Assembly (NCBI RefSeq): GCF_001641125.1
Contig: NZ_LWLP01000001.1
Span: 3,122,133 to 3,186,132 of the forward strand
DNA length: 64,000 nt
Direction of reading: 5' to 3'
Source: Arthrobacter sp. OY3WO11
Lineage (GTDB): Bacteria > Actinomycetota > Actinomycetes > Actinomycetales > Micrococcaceae
Below the pieces are notes generated by a model. It had not been told where the DNA came from. It ran no database searches and saw only the letters and a program-made list of their open reading frames with translations. Of the stretch, positions 54,133-64,000 are shown one piece after another; position 1 is the first letter of the stretch, and each line of letters opens with the position of its first letter. The translations under genes and the position numbers were made by a program.

Positions 54133-55902
54133 TCAGGACTTAAAGATCGCCGCACTCCAGGGCGCCAGGGCGAGGGCTTCGCCGTCAAGGTTGCTGCCCT
54201 CGTCCGTCGCCAACAGGACCGTCCCGGAAACGTCCTCCAGCCGGACCTTTGCGTCTGAGAGGTTTAGCAGTACCTCAACGCTTCCGCGGCGGAACCGCAG
54301 CCAGCCGGCGTCGTCGTCGAACGTCACCTCCGTCTCGGTGAAGCCGAGACCGGCAAGCTCCGGGTGCTCGCGCCGCAGCGCCGTGAGGGCGCGGTAGAGT
54401 TCCAGCAGCCGCGCGTGGTCCCCGGCGGAGGCTTCGTCCCAGTTCAGCTTGGACCGGCGGAAGGTTTCCGGATCCTGGGGATCGGGCACGACGGCGGGAT
54501 CCCACCCCATGCGCTCGAACTCCTTGATCCGGCCTTCCGCGGTCGCCTTGCCCAGCTCCGGCTCCGGGTGGGAGGTGAAGAACTGCCAGGGGGTGCTCGC
54601 CGCGAACTCTTCGCCCATAAACAGCATGGGCGTGAACGGGGACGTCAGCGTGAGCACGGCGGCCATCGCCAGCTGTCCGTGGGACAGCGACTGCGAGAGC
54701 CTGTCCCCGGTGGCGCGGTTGCCGATCTGGTCGTGGTTCTGGTTGCAGACCACCAGCGCCGCCGGGTGCACCAGCGAGGCATTGATGGGCCGGCCGTGGT
54801 GCCGTCCGCGGAAGCTGGAGTAGCTGCCGTCGTGCAGGAAGCCGTCCTTCAGGACCTTTGCCAGGACCGCCAGGGACTGGAAGTCCTCGTAGTACCCGGT
54901 GGTCTCGCCGCTGACGCTGACGTGGACCGCGTGGTGGAAGTCATCGCTCCACTGCCCGGCCAGCCCGTACCCGTTGACGTCCCGCGGATACAGCAGGCGC
55001 GGGTTGTTCAGGTCCGATTCGGCGATCAGGGTCTTCGGCAGCCCCGTCTCCGCTGAGACGGCGTCGCCCAAGGCACCGAACTCCTCGAGGATGTGCACGG
55101 CGCGCTCGTCCTTCAGCGCGTGCACGGCGTCCAGGCGGAGGCCGTCCACGTGATAGTCCCGGAGCCAGAGGGCCAGGTTGTCCAGGATGTATTCCCGCAC
55201 CACGTCGGAGCCGGGGCCGTCCAGGTTCACCGAGTCGCCCCAGGTGTTGGCATCCCCCTGTTTCAGGTAGGGCCCGAACTTGGACAGGTAGTTCCCGCTC
55301 GGGCCGAGGTGGTTGTACACCACATCCTGAATGACGCCCAGGCCGGCGGCGTGGGCAGCGTCCACAAAGCGCTGGTATGCCGCAGGCCCGCCGTAGCCTT
55401 CATGGACCGCGTACCACTGGACGCCGTCGTAGCCCCAGTTGTGGGTGCCGTTGAAGCCATTGACCGGGAGCAGCTCCACGAAGTCGATTCCCAGGTCCGC
55501 AAGGTAGCCGAGCTTTCCGGCAGCAGCATCCAGGGTCCCCTCGGGGGTAAAGGTGCCGATGTGGAGTTCGTAGATGACCGAACCTTTCAGCTCCCTGCCC
55601 TTCCAGCCGGAGTCCTGCCAGGCATGGGCTGCAGGGTCGAACGTCCTGGAAAGCTCATGGACGCCGGCGGGAAGGCGGCGGGAGCGCGGATCGGGAATCG
55701 GATGGCTGTCCCCGTCCAGCAGGTAGCCGTAGTCCACCTCGCCGTCGGCCGGGGCGTCCGGGGCTGTCCACCAGCCTTCAGAGCCCGGCGCCGTGTCCTT
55801 TTCCGTCATGGGGTACTGCCGGCCGCCGGCCAGCAGGACAACGGATGTGGCATCCGGAGCCCAGACGTCGAAGCGCGCGGGGCCACCATTCACGAGGGTC
55901 AT
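54133..55902 (-). CDS. treZ: malto-oligosyltrehalose trehalohydrolase
   Basis: 589 residues from ATG 55902, which overlaps the treY stop (ATGA). It releases trehalose from maltooligosyl-trehalose. An N-terminal beta domain ([15 protein letters not shown]) precedes the GH13 barrel with [12 protein letters not shown], the nucleophile region [12 protein letters not shown] (about 253-264), ESDLN and [13 protein letters not shown]. It is the last gene of glgX-treY-treZ. Confidence 0.95.
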   Translation of the reverse strand: MTLVNGGPARFDVWAPDATSVVLLAGGRQYPMTEKDTAPGSEGWWTAPDAPADGEVDYGYLLDGDSHPIPDPRSRRLPAGVHELSRTFDPAAHAWQDSGWKGRELKGSVIYELHIGTFTPEGTLDAAAGKLGYLADLGIDFVELLPVNGFNGTHNWGYDGVQWYAVHEGYGGPAAYQRFVDAAHAAGLGVIQDVVYNHLGPSGNYLSKFGPYLKQGDANTWGDSVNLDGPGSDVVREYILDNLALWLRDYHVDGLRLDAVHALKDERAVHILEEFGALGDAVSAETGLPKTLIAESDLNNPRLLYPRDVNGYGLAGQWSDDFHHAVHVSVSGETTGYYEDFQSLAVLAKVLKDGFLHDGSYSSFRGRHHGRPINASLVHPAALVVCNQNHDQIGNRATGDRLSQSLSHGQLAMAAVLTLTSPFTPMLFMGEEFAASTPWQFFTSHPEPELGKATAEGRIKEFERMGWDPAVVPDPQDPETFRRSKLNWDEASAGDHARLLELYRALTALRREHPELAGLGFTETEVTFDDDAGWLRFRRGSVEVLLNLSDAKVRLEDVSGTVLLATDEGSNLDGEALALAPWSAAIFKS

Positions 55903-58226
55903 GCCTTTTCTCCATCCACCGGTACGAGCAAAGCCACGGGGTAGGTACCCAGGACGTCGGCTACCGAAACGGATCCGGGGCCGTAGCTGTTGCCGGTGAG
56001 TTCGTCGCGCAGCGTTACGGGAAGTTCGACGGCGGTGTCCCGCCATCCGCCGTCGGCCGCCAGTCCGGCGGGAAGCCGGGTGGCAAGGGCCAGGGCACCC
56101 AGGGCACCGTCACCGCCGCGGTGGAACGCGAGGACGTGATCCGCCGCAGGACCTGTGGCTGTCACGGGGCTGTAGCCCTGGAACAGTTCGGGCCGGTCGC
56201 GGCGGAGCCGGAGCGCGCGGGAGGTGACCAGGAGCTTGCTGGTCTCCGTGCCGGCCGCGGGCAGGGTGCCGGCGTCGAGCTGTGCAAGTTCCCGCTGGCG
56301 GACCGCGAAGTCCACCGGACGGCGGTTGTCGGGGTCGGTCAGGGACCGTTCCCAGAATTCGCTGCCCTGGTAGACGTCCGGAACGCCGGGCATGGTCAGC
56401 TGCACGAGTTTCGCGGACACGGAGTTCGATGCGGCAAACGAATCAACCTTTGCCACGAAGTCTTCCACCACTTTGGTGACCCGGCCGTCGTCGAACGCTG
56501 CGTCCACTGCGGCCTTGACGGAGGATTCGAAGTCCTCGTCGGGGCTGGTCCAGGTGGTGGAGTTGCCGGCTTCGCGGGCAGCCTTCTCGGCATAGCCCTG
56601 CAGCCGCTCCCGGCTTGCGGGCCACGCCCCCACCACAGCCTGCCAGAGCAGGTTTTCGTAAGGACCGTCCGGAATCGGTGCGAGTCCGCGGAGCGTGGCC
56701 AGGGTGTCTGCCCACTCCTGCGGGAGCTCGGCGATGACCGAGATCCGCGCCCGGGCGTCTTCGCTGCGCTTGGTGTCGTGGGTGGACATGGTGGTCATGG
56801 ACAGGGGCAGTTCCTGCTGGCGCCGGGCCATCCGCTGGTGGAACTCGTCAGGCGAAACAGAGAATTCCGTCGGTTCGGCTCCCACTTCCGTCAGGGTGCC
56901 CAGCCGGGTGTAGCGGTAGAACGCGGTATCCTCCACGCCCTTGGCCATCACCATGCCGGACGTCTGCTGGAACCGCACCGAAATCGCATTGGCGGGGTCA
57001 AGCAGCAGCGGCAGCAGCGTGCCAACGGCAACCTCGAGGTCGGGCCGGTGGGCCGCGGCCGATTCGCACGCTTCCTTGAGGATCCCGGCACCGGTGGGCA
57101 GGTACGTCCGGTAGACCGGGAACGCAGCGATGATCTCGGCAATGGCATCGGCCGCCTGGTCCACCGGCAGCCCGTAGGACTCCGGAACCAGGCGGGCCAG
57201 GCGCAGGACCTCGGACCGCAGGATGCCATCCGCGATCATGCGCTTGGTGCCCCGGATCATCTCTGCGTAGTCCGCAGGGGTGTCGGCGCCGCGAAGCTTC
57301 GCGTCCAGCTCGTCCAGCTCCTGCTGGCCTGCGGGGTCCACGAACACCCGGTCCACGTCCGCGAGGGCGTCGTAGCCGGTGGTTCCCTCGGTGGCGAAGT
57401 CCTGGGGCAGGGTTTCGCCCGGCTCCAGGATCTTTTCCACCAGGACGTAGGCTCCGCCGGTGAGGTCCTTCAGCCAGCGCAGGTAGCCGGCGGGGTCGGC
57501 CAGGCCGTCCGGGTGGTCCACCCGCAGGCCGTCCACCAGGCCTTCCTTGAACCAGCGGCCCACCTCGGCATGTGCTTCCTCGAAGACCCTGGGGGTTTCC
57601 ACCCGGATCCCGGCCAGTGTGGTGACCGCGAAGAAGCGGCGGTAGTTCAGTTCCGCATCCGCCCGGCGCCAGTCCATCAGCTCATAATGCTGGCGGCTGT
57701 GGACCTCCTGGGGAGAGTCGCCATCAGAGTAGCTTCCGGAAGCCAGCGGGAACCGGTGGTCGTAATAGCGGAGCTCGCCGTCCTTGATTTCCAGCTTGTC
57801 CAGGTCCTCGTCCGAGCCAAGCATGGGCAGCCGGATCTTCCCGCCCGCCAGGTCCCAGTCGACGTCGAAGGCTTCGGCGTAGGGCGAGTCCTGCCCTTCC
57901 TTCAGCAGGGACCACCACCAGGGGTTCTGAACGGGCGTGGCGACGCCCACGTGGTTGGGCACGATGTCCACCAGGACACCCATGCCGTGCTCGCGGGCAG
58001 CCTTGGACAGGGCCAGCAGGCCCTCGGGGCCGCCCCGGTCCGGGTCCACCGCGGAGGGGTCGGTCACGTCATAGCCGTGGTCCGAGCCCTGCTCCGCGGT
58101 GAGGATGGGCGAGAGGTACACCCAGTCAGCGCCGAGGTCCTTCAGGTACGGGACCTTTTCGGCGGCATCGAACAGGGTGAAGCTGCGGCGGATCTGCAGG
58201 CGGTAGGTGGATGCCGGGACCCTCAC
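55899..58226 (-). CDS. treY: maltooligosyl trehalose synthase
   Basis: 775 residues from GTG 58226, overlapping the glgX stop (GTGA). It isomerises the reducing end of maltodextrins to a trehalose unit. The family start [32 protein letters not shown], the catalytic-region [14 protein letters not shown] (about 231-244) and [12 protein letters not shown] are conserved. It works between the debranching enzyme and TreZ in the cytosol. Confidence 0.96.
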   Translation of the reverse strand: MRVPASTYRLQIRRSFTLFDAAEKVPYLKDLGADWVYLSPILTAEQGSDHGYDVTDPSAVDPDRGGPEGLLALSKAAREHGMGVLVDIVPNHVGVATPVQNPWWWSLLKEGQDSPYAEAFDVDWDLAGGKIRLPMLGSDEDLDKLEIKDGELRYYDHRFPLASGSYSDGDSPQEVHSRQHYELMDWRRADAELNYRRFFAVTTLAGIRVETPRVFEEAHAEVGRWFKEGLVDGLRVDHPDGLADPAGYLRWLKDLTGGAYVLVEKILEPGETLPQDFATEGTTGYDALADVDRVFVDPAGQQELDELDAKLRGADTPADYAEMIRGTKRMIADGILRSEVLRLARLVPESYGLPVDQAADAIAEIIAAFPVYRTYLPTGAGILKEACESAAAHRPDLEVAVGTLLPLLLDPANAISVRFQQTSGMVMAKGVEDTAFYRYTRLGTLTEVGAEPTEFSVSPDEFHQRMARRQQELPLSMTTMSTHDTKRSEDARARISVIAELPQEWADTLATLRGLAPIPDGPYENLLWQAVVGAWPASRERLQGYAEKAAREAGNSTTWTSPDEDFESSVKAAVDAAFDDGRVTKVVEDFVAKVDSFAASNSVSAKLVQLTMPGVPDVYQGSEFWERSLTDPDNRRPVDFAVRQRELAQLDAGTLPAAGTETSKLLVTSRALRLRRDRPELFQGYSPVTATGPAADHVLAFHRGGDGALGALALATRLPAGLAADGGWRDTAVELPVTLRDELTGNSYGPGSVSVADVLGTYPVALLVPVDGEKA

Positions 58227-60478
58227 TTTGCCGTAGCCTTCCGCTCCCCGATCTTGGTGGTCTTTCCGGGCTCGCTCACCATGGGGGTGGTGAGCGATTC
58301 GGTCTCGCTGGTGGAGGTTTGGGTCAGTGCCGCCAGGGAGGCAGCCACGGAGTGGTCGGGCTCCACTTCCTCCACTGTGTGCGCACGGAGGACCACCAGG
58401 GACTTGGCTTCGACGGGCAGCGGCTTGCCGGCCTCGACCGGCTCGGTGTCCGCGTTCTGCCCGGCGGTGTCGATGATGACGTCCCAGGCCGGAGCATACT
58501 CGTCCGAGGGCAGGGTGAACTTCACGGTGTCATCGTGGGCGTTGAAGTACAGCAGGAAGTTCACGTCGGTGATCCTCCGGCCGCGGCTGTCCTTGCCCTG
58601 GATCCCGTGCCCGTTCAGGAACACGCCCACGGACCGGCCAAAGCCGCTGTCCCAGGCTTCGGGCTTCATGTTCTCGCCCTCCGGGTCCAGCCATACGATG
58701 TCCGGCAGCCGTTCGCCTTCGCCCCGCAGTACCGGGCGTCCGTCGAAGAAGCGGCTGCGGCGGAAGGTGGGGTGCTTGGCGCGGAGCGCGTTGACGGCCG
58801 CGGTGAACTCAATCAGCGGCTGGTCCACGGTGTCCCAGTTGATCCAAGTGAGCTCGGAGTCCTGGCAGTAGCCGTTGTTGTTGCCCTGCTGGGTGCGTCC
58901 CATTTCGTCACCGTGCAGGAGCATGGGCACGCCCTGGGACAGCAGCAGCGAGGCGATGAAGTTCCGCTGCTGGCGTGCGCGCAGGCCAAGGACTTCGGGG
59001 TCGTCCGTGGGACCTTCAATGCCGCAGTTCCAGGACCGGTTGTGGGATTCGCCGTCGTTGTTGTCCTCGCCGTTGGCGTCGTTGTGCTTCTCGTTGTAGG
59101 ACACCAGGTCCGCGAGGGTGAAGCCGTCGTGCGCGGTGACAAAGTTGATGGATGCCACGGGGCGGCGGCCGGAGTGCTCGTACAGGTCCGCGGAACCGGT
59201 GATGCGGGAAGCGAATTCGCCCAGGGTGGCGGGCTCGCCGCGCCAGAAGTCGCGCACGGTGTCGCGGTACTTGCCGTTCCATTCGGTCCACTGCGGCGGG
59301 AAGTTGCCCACCTGGTAGCCGCCGGGTCCAACGTCCCACGGCTCAGCGATGAGCTTGACCTGGGACACTACCGGGTCCTGCTGGATGAGTTCGAAGAAGG
59401 TGGACAGCTTGTCCACGTCATAGAATTCGCGGGCCAGGGTGGAGGCGAGGTCGAAGCGGAAGCCGTCCACGTGCATCTCGGAAACCCAGTAGCGCAGCGA
59501 GTCCATCAGCAGCTGCAGGGAGTGCGGCTGGCGGACGTTCAGGGAGTTGCCGGTGCCGGTGTAATCCATGTAGTGCTTCTCGTCGCCCTCCATCAACCGG
59601 TAGTAGGCGGCGTTGTCGATGCCCTTGAAGGACAGCGTGGGGCCCAGGTGGTTGCCTTCGGCGGTGTGGTTGTACACCACGTCCAGGATGACCTCGATGC
59701 CGGCCTTGTGCAGGGACCGGACCATGGCCTTGAAATCCTGGACCTGCTGGCCGGTGTCCCCGGTGGAGCTGTAGGTGTTCTGCGGCGCGAAGAAGCCGAT
59801 GGTGTTGTAGCCCCAGTAGTTGTTCAGGCCCTTGTCCTGGAGGGTGCCGTCATTGACGAACTGGTGCACGGGCATCAGTTCGATGGCGGTGACGCCGAGC
59901 TTCTGCAGGTGGGAGATGACGGCGGGGTGTGCCACGCCGGCGTAGGTGCCGCGCTGTTCCTCGGGGATTTCCGGGTGCAGCTGGGTGAGGCCCTTGACGT
60001 GGGCTTCGTAGATGACGGACTGGTGGTACGGGATCCGGAGGTTCTGGTCGCCGTCCCAGTCGAAGAACGGGTTGATGACCACGCCCATCATCATGTGGCT
60101 GGCGGAGTCCTCGTTGTTGATGGAGTCCGGCTCACCCAGGTTGTACGTGAACAATGAGGGATCCCAGTCAACCTGGCCGTGGACAGCCTTGGCGTAGGGG
60201 TCCAGCAGGAGCTTGTTGGGGTTGAAGCGGTTGCCGGACGCAGGATCGTACGGGCCGTGGACCCGGTAGCCGTACTTCTGTCCGGGCTGGACCTGCGGGA
60301 TGTAGCAGTGCCAGACGTAGCCGTCCACCTCGTCCAGCTCGATGCGGGTTTCCTTGCCGTCCTCATCGAAGAGGCAAAGTTCGACTTTTTCTGCTCGTTC
60401 GCTGAACAGGGCAAAGTTGGTGCCGGTTCCGTTGTACGTGGCGCCAAGGGGATAAGCCGATCCAGGCCAGACTTCCAT
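58223..60478 (-). CDS. glgX: glycogen debranching enzyme (GlgX/TreX)
   Basis: 751 residues from ATG 60478, after GAGGAG. It cleaves alpha-1,6 branches of glycogen to free linear maltodextrin for TreY. The N-terminal CBM48-like domain begins [20 protein letters not shown]13 motifs are [16 protein letters not shown], the nucleophile [12 protein letters not shown] (about 335-346), [18 protein letters not shown] and [17 protein letters not shown]. It is the first gene of the trehalose operon, and the whole operon overlaps at each junction. Confidence 0.95.
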   Translation of the reverse strand: MEVWPGSAYPLGATYNGTGTNFALFSERAEKVELCLFDEDGKETRIELDEVDGYVWHCYIPQVQPGQKYGYRVHGPYDPASGNRFNPNKLLLDPYAKAVHGQVDWDPSLFTYNLGEPDSINNEDSASHMMMGVVINPFFDWDGDQNLRIPYHQSVIYEAHVKGLTQLHPEIPEEQRGTYAGVAHPAVISHLQKLGVTAIELMPVHQFVNDGTLQDKGLNNYWGYNTIGFFAPQNTYSSTGDTGQQVQDFKAMVRSLHKAGIEVILDVVYNHTAEGNHLGPTLSFKGIDNAAYYRLMEGDEKHYMDYTGTGNSLNVRQPHSLQLLMDSLRYWVSEMHVDGFRFDLASTLAREFYDVDKLSTFFELIQQDPVVSQVKLIAEPWDVGPGGYQVGNFPPQWTEWNGKYRDTVRDFWRGEPATLGEFASRITGSADLYEHSGRRPVASINFVTAHDGFTLADLVSYNEKHNDANGEDNNDGESHNRSWNCGIEGPTDDPEVLGLRARQQRNFIASLLLSQGVPMLLHGDEMGRTQQGNNNGYCQDSELTWINWDTVDQPLIEFTAAVNALRAKHPTFRRSRFFDGRPVLRGEGERLPDIVWLDPEGENMKPEAWDSGFGRSVGVFLNGHGIQGKDSRGRRITDVNFLLYFNAHDDTVKFTLPSDEYAPAWDVIIDTAGQNADTEPVEAGKPLPVEAKSLVVLRAHTVEEVEPDHSVAASLAALTQTSTSETESLTTPMVSEPGKTTKIGERKATAK

Positions 60479-60497
60479 AATGCTCCTCATTGTGATT

Positions 60498-60540
60498 CGG
60501 CAGCAGAAGAGCAGGAGCCCCCTGCTGCCGGTGCGAACTA
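60498..60540 (-). terminator. hairpin after the NAD(P)HX repair gene
   Basis: CGGCAGCAG and CTGCTGCCG form a 9-bp stem with a 25-nt loop, 4 nt past the stop of the repair gene and just upstream of glgX. Confidence 0.5.
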
Positions 60541-60544
60541 ATGC

Positions 60545-62140
60545 CTACCGTAACGGTTGGGTGTGACTATTACGTTTCCGCACCCCTGAGTTACTAAGCG
60601 TGCTTACTTTACCCCACGTCTGGGGTAAGGAGTCTGCGATGCCTCCAGCGGTGACCGGTCCCCCGGCGCTTGCGTCCGACGCCGCCCGTCCGGCTTTGCC
60701 GTGCAGGGCGGCTCCCAGCGCGGCAATGGCGGCCCAGCGCACGTCCGGTTCCACGCCCTCTTTACTGAAGCGTCCGACGTCGTTCCCCGCCTGGGCGAGC
60801 AGTGCACCAATAACGCCGGCAAGGACATCCCCGCTGCCGGCAGTCGCCAGCCATGGGGTGCCGTCCGCCTGGCTGAAAACGTCGCCTGAGGGTGTGGCCA
60901 CCAGGGTGGTGGCGCCCTTGAGCAGCACGGTGGCCCCGGTCAGTTCCGAGGCGCGGCGTACCGCGGCCAGGGTTTGCGCTTCCACCACGTCCCGGTCCTC
61001 CGATCCGCCCAGGCGTTGCAGCAGCGAGGCGAGCTCGCCGGCGTGGGGGGTGAGGACCATGTGCGGGCCAAGGACGTCGGGAAGAGCGGGAAGGGCACCC
61101 GCGTCCGCGACGACCGGCAGCCCGGAGCCCACGGCGTCGCGGGCCCGCTGGAGCTGCTCGTGGTGTTCAGGGCCCATTCCGGAGCCCACCAGCCAGGCCT
61201 GCACGCGGTTGTCCGCAACGGCGCCGGTACTGCAGACCACCTCAGGGCACGCCTGCCTTACCTGGTCCGCGACTTCGGGCGGGCCAAGGTACCGGACCAT
61301 CCCTACGCCCGCTGCGAGGGCGCCACGGCAGGCCAGGACAGCGGCACCGGGATAGTCCACGGAGCCCGCAACCACTCCCAGCACGCCGCGGGAGTACTTG
61401 TGGGCGCGCCGGGCAGGGTGCGGCAGCAGCCTGGCCAGGTCCTCGTCGTCGAGGCGGCGGAGCGAAGGCTGCGGCAGGTGCTCCTCGATGCCGATGGGCA
61501 CCACCATCAGCCGGCCGGCGTAGTCGGCGCCGGGGTCCGCGAGCAGGCCGCTCTTGGCACCGCCGAAGGCGACGGTCAGCTCCGCCGGCAGCACCGGCTG
61601 GAACGCTTCGCCGGTATCGGCGTCAACGCCGCTGGGAAGGTCGCAAGCCACCACGAAGGCCTGTCCGGCGCCGGCTTCCAGGAGGCCGGCGACGGCGGCA
61701 ACCAGGCTGGCAGCACTCCCCCGCAGGCCACCTTTGGCGCCGGTGCCCAGCACGGCATCAATGACGACGTCGGCGCGCGCCGTCTCAGCGGCGAGTTCGG
61801 CGGGTGCCGCCCCGTCAAGACGGTGCACCCGGCCGTTGGCGCGCTCAAAAGCAGCCAGCGCCTGCGGGTGGGCAGTGTCTCCGGTGAGCACCGCCGTCGT
61901 ACGCATTCCCCGTGCGGCGAGGAAGGAAGCGGCGTACAGGCCGTCCCCGCCGTTGTTGCCCTTGCCCGCGAGGACGAAGACGCTGGCGCCGTAGATGCCC
62001 AGTCCACGGGAACGGCGTTCCATGATGACGGCGTTGGCCAGGCCATGCGCCGCGCGCTGCATAAGGACGTCCCCCAGTCCGGCGGCGAGGAGCGGTTCCT
62101 CAGCCTGCCGCACCTGGGTTCCGGTGTAGGCGCTGATCAC
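60545..62140 (-). CDS. nnr: bifunctional NAD(P)H-hydrate epimerase and ADP-dependent dehydratase
   Basis: 531 residues from GTG 62140, with AGGA upstream; an ATG at 62203 would overlap acpS. The N-terminal epimerase (about 1-215) has VLAGKGNNGGDGLYAA and CDLPSGVDADTG. The C-terminal ribokinase-like dehydratase has HKYSRGVLGVVAGS, VLTPHAGELASLL, VLLKGATTLV and the ATAGSGDVLAGVIGALLAQ signature. It repairs damaged NAD(P)H hydrates. It follows acpS by 31 nt and is probably in its transcript. Confidence 0.94.
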   Translation of the reverse strand: MISAYTGTQVRQAEEPLLAAGLGDVLMQRAAHGLANAVIMERRSRGLGIYGASVFVLAGKGNNGGDGLYAASFLAARGMRTTAVLTGDTAHPQALAAFERANGRVHRLDGAAPAELAAETARADVVIDAVLGTGAKGGLRGSAASLVAAVAGLLEAGAGQAFVVACDLPSGVDADTGEAFQPVLPAELTVAFGGAKSGLLADPGADYAGRLMVVPIGIEEHLPQPSLRRLDDEDLARLLPHPARRAHKYSRGVLGVVAGSVDYPGAAVLACRGALAAGVGMVRYLGPPEVADQVRQACPEVVCSTGAVADNRVQAWLVGSGMGPEHHEQLQRARDAVGSGLPVVADAGALPALPDVLGPHMVLTPHAGELASLLQRLGGSEDRDVVEAQTLAAVRRASELTGATVLLKGATTLVATPSGDVFSQADGTPWLATAGSGDVLAGVIGALLAQAGNDVGRFSKEGVEPDVRWAAIAALGAALHGKAGRAASDASAGGPVTAGGIADSLPQTWGKVSTLSNSGVRKRNSHTQPLR

Positions 62141-62171
62141 GGTGCCAGTTCCTGTGGGGGCCGGAGCAGGT

Positions 62172-62519
62172 TCAGCCTTCGGCCAGGACGGTGGCCGTGG
62201 CAATCCCGCCGTCGTGGCTCATGGAGAGGTGCCAGCGCTTGACGCCCTTGGCCTCGGCCACCGCCAGCACGGTGCCCTTGACCTGCACGGTGGGTCCGTT
62301 CTGGTCCAGGCCGATCCAGCAGTCCTGCCAGTTCATGCCGGCGGGTGCACCGAGGACCTTGGCAACAGCTTCCTTGGCAGCAAACCGGGCAGCCAGTGAC
62401 CGGGTGTTCAGCTCACGCTCAGCGGGGACGAACAGCCGGTCCCGGAGGCCGGGGGTGCGTTCAAGCTGGCGGCCGAACCGCTCGATGTCTACAACGTCTA
62501 CGCCAATGCCAACAATCAT
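62172..62519 (-). CDS. acpS: holo-[acyl-carrier-protein] synthase
   Basis: 115 residues. It attaches 4'-phosphopantetheine from CoA to acyl carrier protein. The magnesium-binding [10 protein letters not shown] is at 6-15 (D8) and the second signature is [13 protein letters not shown] (near 45-57). TAGAGT 6 nt before its ATG suggests a leaderless mRNA. It lies between glmS and the NAD(P)HX repair gene, a common actinobacterial order. Confidence 0.95.
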   Translation of the reverse strand: MIVGIGVDVVDIERFGRQLERTPGLRDRLFVPAERELNTRSLAARFAAKEAVAKVLGAPAGMNWQDCWIGLDQNGPTVQVKGTVLAVAEAKGVKRWHLSMSHDGGIATATVLAEG

Positions 62520-62525
62520 GGCACT

Positions 62526-62531
62526 ACTCTA
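62526..62531 (-). promoter_or_regulatory. -10 element of acpS (leaderless)
   Basis: TAGAGT on the minus strand lies 6 nt before ATG 62519. Confidence 0.5.
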
Positions 62532-62588
62532 CGTGGACGGTCCCGGCCCGCGGTGCGCAGCACACGCCTGGCATCCGGCGGATACGAC

Positions 62589-62619
62589 GGAAGCCCCGGG
62601 CGCCGGGCCCAGGGCTTCC
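62589..62619 (-). terminator. hairpin after glmS
   Basis: GGAAGCCC and GGGCTTCC pair over a GC-rich loop that can fold further. It lies 27 nt past the glmS stop and before the acpS promoter. Confidence 0.6.
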
Positions 62620-62646
62620 TTCATGAATCAGTACCGCATCAGGCTG

Positions 62647-64000
62647 CTACTCGACCGTGACGCTCTTGGCGAGGTTGCGGGGCTGGTCCACGTCGTAGCC
62701 CTTGGCTGCGGCCAGTTCCGCGGCGAAGATCTGCAGCGGGACGGTGTTCAGCAGGGGCATGAGCAGCGTGGGGGTTTCGGGGACGTAGAAGACGTACTCG
62801 GCGTAGGCCTTCACGGCTTCGTCGCCTTCCTCGGCGATGACCAGGGTGCGGGCGCCGCGGGCGCGGACTTCCTGGATGTTGGAGACCACCTTGGCGTGCA
62901 GGGAATCGCGGCCGCGCGGGGACGGGACCACCACGAACACCGGCTGGCCGTCATCGATCAGGGCGATCGGGCCGTGCTTGAGCTCACCGGCGGCGAAGCC
63001 CTCGGCGTGGATGTACGCGATTTCCTTCAGCTTCAGCGCACCCTCCAGCGCCACCGGGTAGCCCACGTGCCGGCCCAGGAACAGCACCGACTTCTCGTTG
63101 GCCATGCTGCGGGCCAGCTCGCGCAAGGGCTCGGCGTTGTCCAGGATTTTCTGGATCTTCGCCGGGATCTTGTTCAGGTCCGCGAGGACGTCCTTGATCT
63201 GGCCGGAGAAGATGTTTCCGCGCAGCTGTGCCAAATACAGGCCCAGCAGGTACGCGGCGGTGATCTGCGCCAAAAACGCCTTGGTGGAGGCCACCGCGAT
63301 CTCCGGGCCCGCATGGGTGTAGAGCACGGCGTCGGATTCACGCGGGATGGTGGAGCCGTTGGTGTTGCAGATCGAGATGGTCTTGGCGCCCTGCTCCCGG
63401 GCGTAGCGGACGGCCATCAGGGTGTCCATGGTCTCCCCGGACTGGCTGATGGACACCACCAGGGTGTTCGCATCCAGGATCGGGTCCCGGTAGCGGAACT
63501 CGTGCGCGAGCTCCACCTCGGTGGGGATACGGCACCAGTTCTCGATCGCGTACTTCGCCACCATGCCCGCGTACGCGGCGGTGCCGCAGGCCAGCACAAT
63601 GATCTTGTTGACCTGTTTCAGCAGCTCAGGATCGATCCGGAGCTCGTCCAGGGTCAGCCTGCCGTTGATGTCGGAGCGGCCCATCAGGGTCTGCGCCACG
63701 GCGTCGGGCTGGTCATGGATTTCCTTCTCCATGAACGAGCTGAACCCGCCCTTTTCCGCCGAGGCAGGGTCCCAGTCAACGTGGTATTCCTTGCCGGCGG
63801 CCGGGTTGCCGAAGAAGTCGGTGATCTCCACGGTGTCCGCGGTGATGGTGACGATCTGGTCCTGGCCCAGCTCCACGGCGCGGCGGGTGTAGTCGATGAA
63901 CCCGGACACGTCCGAGCCCAGGAAGTTCTCGCCCTCGCCCAGGCCCACCACCAGGGGTGAGTTGCGGCGGGCGGCCACCACAACGTCCGGCTGGTCGGCA
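62647..64000 (-). CDS. glmS: glutamine-fructose-6-phosphate aminotransferase, partial
   Basis: About 451 C-terminal residues are visible; the gene runs past the right edge, so the glutaminase nucleophile at the N-terminus is not seen. The end of the amidotransferase domain (NSPLVVGLGEGENFLGSD) is followed by two SIS domains: ACGTAAYAGMVAKY, SISQSGETMDTLMAVRYA and CNTNGSTIPRESD in the first, LGRHVGYPVALEGALKLKE in the second. It ends in the conserved RNLAKSVTVE. It makes glucosamine-6-phosphate for peptidoglycan and, through UDP-GlcNAc, for mycothiol. Confidence 0.96.
   Translation of the reverse strand, partial: ADQPDVVVAARRNSPLVVGLGEGENFLGSDVSGFIDYTRRAVELGQDQIVTITADTVEITDFFGNPAAGKEYHVDWDPASAEKGGFSSFMEKEIHDQPDAVAQTLMGRSDINGRLTLDELRIDPELLKQVNKIIVLACGTAAYAGMVAKYAIENWCRIPTEVELAHEFRYRDPILDANTLVVSISQSGETMDTLMAVRYAREQGAKTISICNTNGSTIPRESDAVLYTHAGPEIAVASTKAFLAQITAAYLLGLYLAQLRGNIFSGQIKDVLADLNKIPAKIQKILDNAEPLRELARSMANEKSVLFLGRHVGYPVALEGALKLKEIAYIHAEGFAAGELKHGPIALIDDGQPVFVVVPSPRGRDSLHAKVVSNIQEVRARGARTLVIAEEGDEAVKAYAEYVFYVPETPTLLMPLLNTVPLQIFAAELAAAKGYDVDQPRNLAKSVTVE

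Noticed and set aside
55845..60157. Very long plus-strand open frames opposite treY and glgX
   Set aside because: Antisense shadows of high third-position GC genes; no recognisable domain and no ribosome-binding site.

Overview
The window is high-GC actinobacterial chromosome, most likely from Arthrobacter, Pseudarthrobacter or a close relative in the Micrococcaceae. Supporting this are a mycothiol glycosyltransferase (mshA), actinobacterial myo-inositol-phosphate synthase, GuaB3, DUF3817 and SURF1-like genes, a SepX/GlpR-type divisome protein, GroES/GroEL1 behind HrcA-type CIRCE operators, a trehalose GlgX-TreY-TreZ operon, and many GTG starts. It is mostly conserved core chromosome with a few accessory patches.

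Layout. (1) 1-830: a secreted protein of visibly lower GC lying on the 3' side of a tRNA-Ala(CGC), possibly an island edge. (2) 0.95-5.5 kb: sepX, a RimJ-like acetyltransferase and galU, diverging from 5-formyl-THF cyclo-ligase, an FmdB-type zinc ribbon protein and a CpaB/SAF protein. (3) 5.5-9.7 kb: a giant SF1-helicase-like protein with a C-terminal nuclease-like domain and eroded ATPase motifs. (4) 9.9-16.6 kb: guaA, DUF3817 and SURF1 membrane proteins, glpD with a lone PTS IIA, and guaB3. (5) 16.8-19.7 kb: an orphan WXG100/type VII-like cluster. (6) 19.7-23 kb: an ABC exporter and guaB. (7) 23.3-31.5 kb: an acyltransferase, a flavin monooxygenase-like protein, a SemiSWEET-like protein and a TPR-LuxR regulator, then an ATP-dependent DNA ligase and two RibD/DHFR-like reductases. 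(8) 31.7-37.3 kb: groEL and groES, a DMT transporter, a small membrane protein, a THUMP-like methyltransferase and a shikimate-dehydrogenase-like gene. (9) 37.4-45.7 kb: a NagZ-like lipoprotein, a YbdK-type ligase, the alr-tsaE-tsaB-rimI-tsaD operon and a PfkB kinase. (10) 45.7-50.2 kb: a GH4 glycosidase, mshA and fhs. (11) 50.2-51.7 kb: a DUF2306/MerR pair bracketed by inverted copies of an intergenic repeat. (12) 51.7-64 kb: ino1, an aldo/keto reductase, the trehalose operon, NAD(P)HX repair, acpS and a truncated glmS.

Pathway links: guaA, guaB and guaB3 concern guanine nucleotides. TsaB, TsaD and TsaE make tRNA t6A. Ino1 and MshA supply and use inositol phosphate for mycothiol. GlgX, TreY and TreZ convert glycogen to trehalose. 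Alr, NagZ and GlmS are cell-wall enzymes, and fhs and the cyclo-ligase serve one-carbon metabolism.

A recurring signal is an actinobacterial -10 hexamer (TANNNT) placed 6-7 nt before the start codon. It occurs at 17 genes and suggests widespread leaderless transcription. No gap between genes exceeds about 250 bp. I saw no insertion sequence, integrase, CRISPR array, rRNA or riboswitch.
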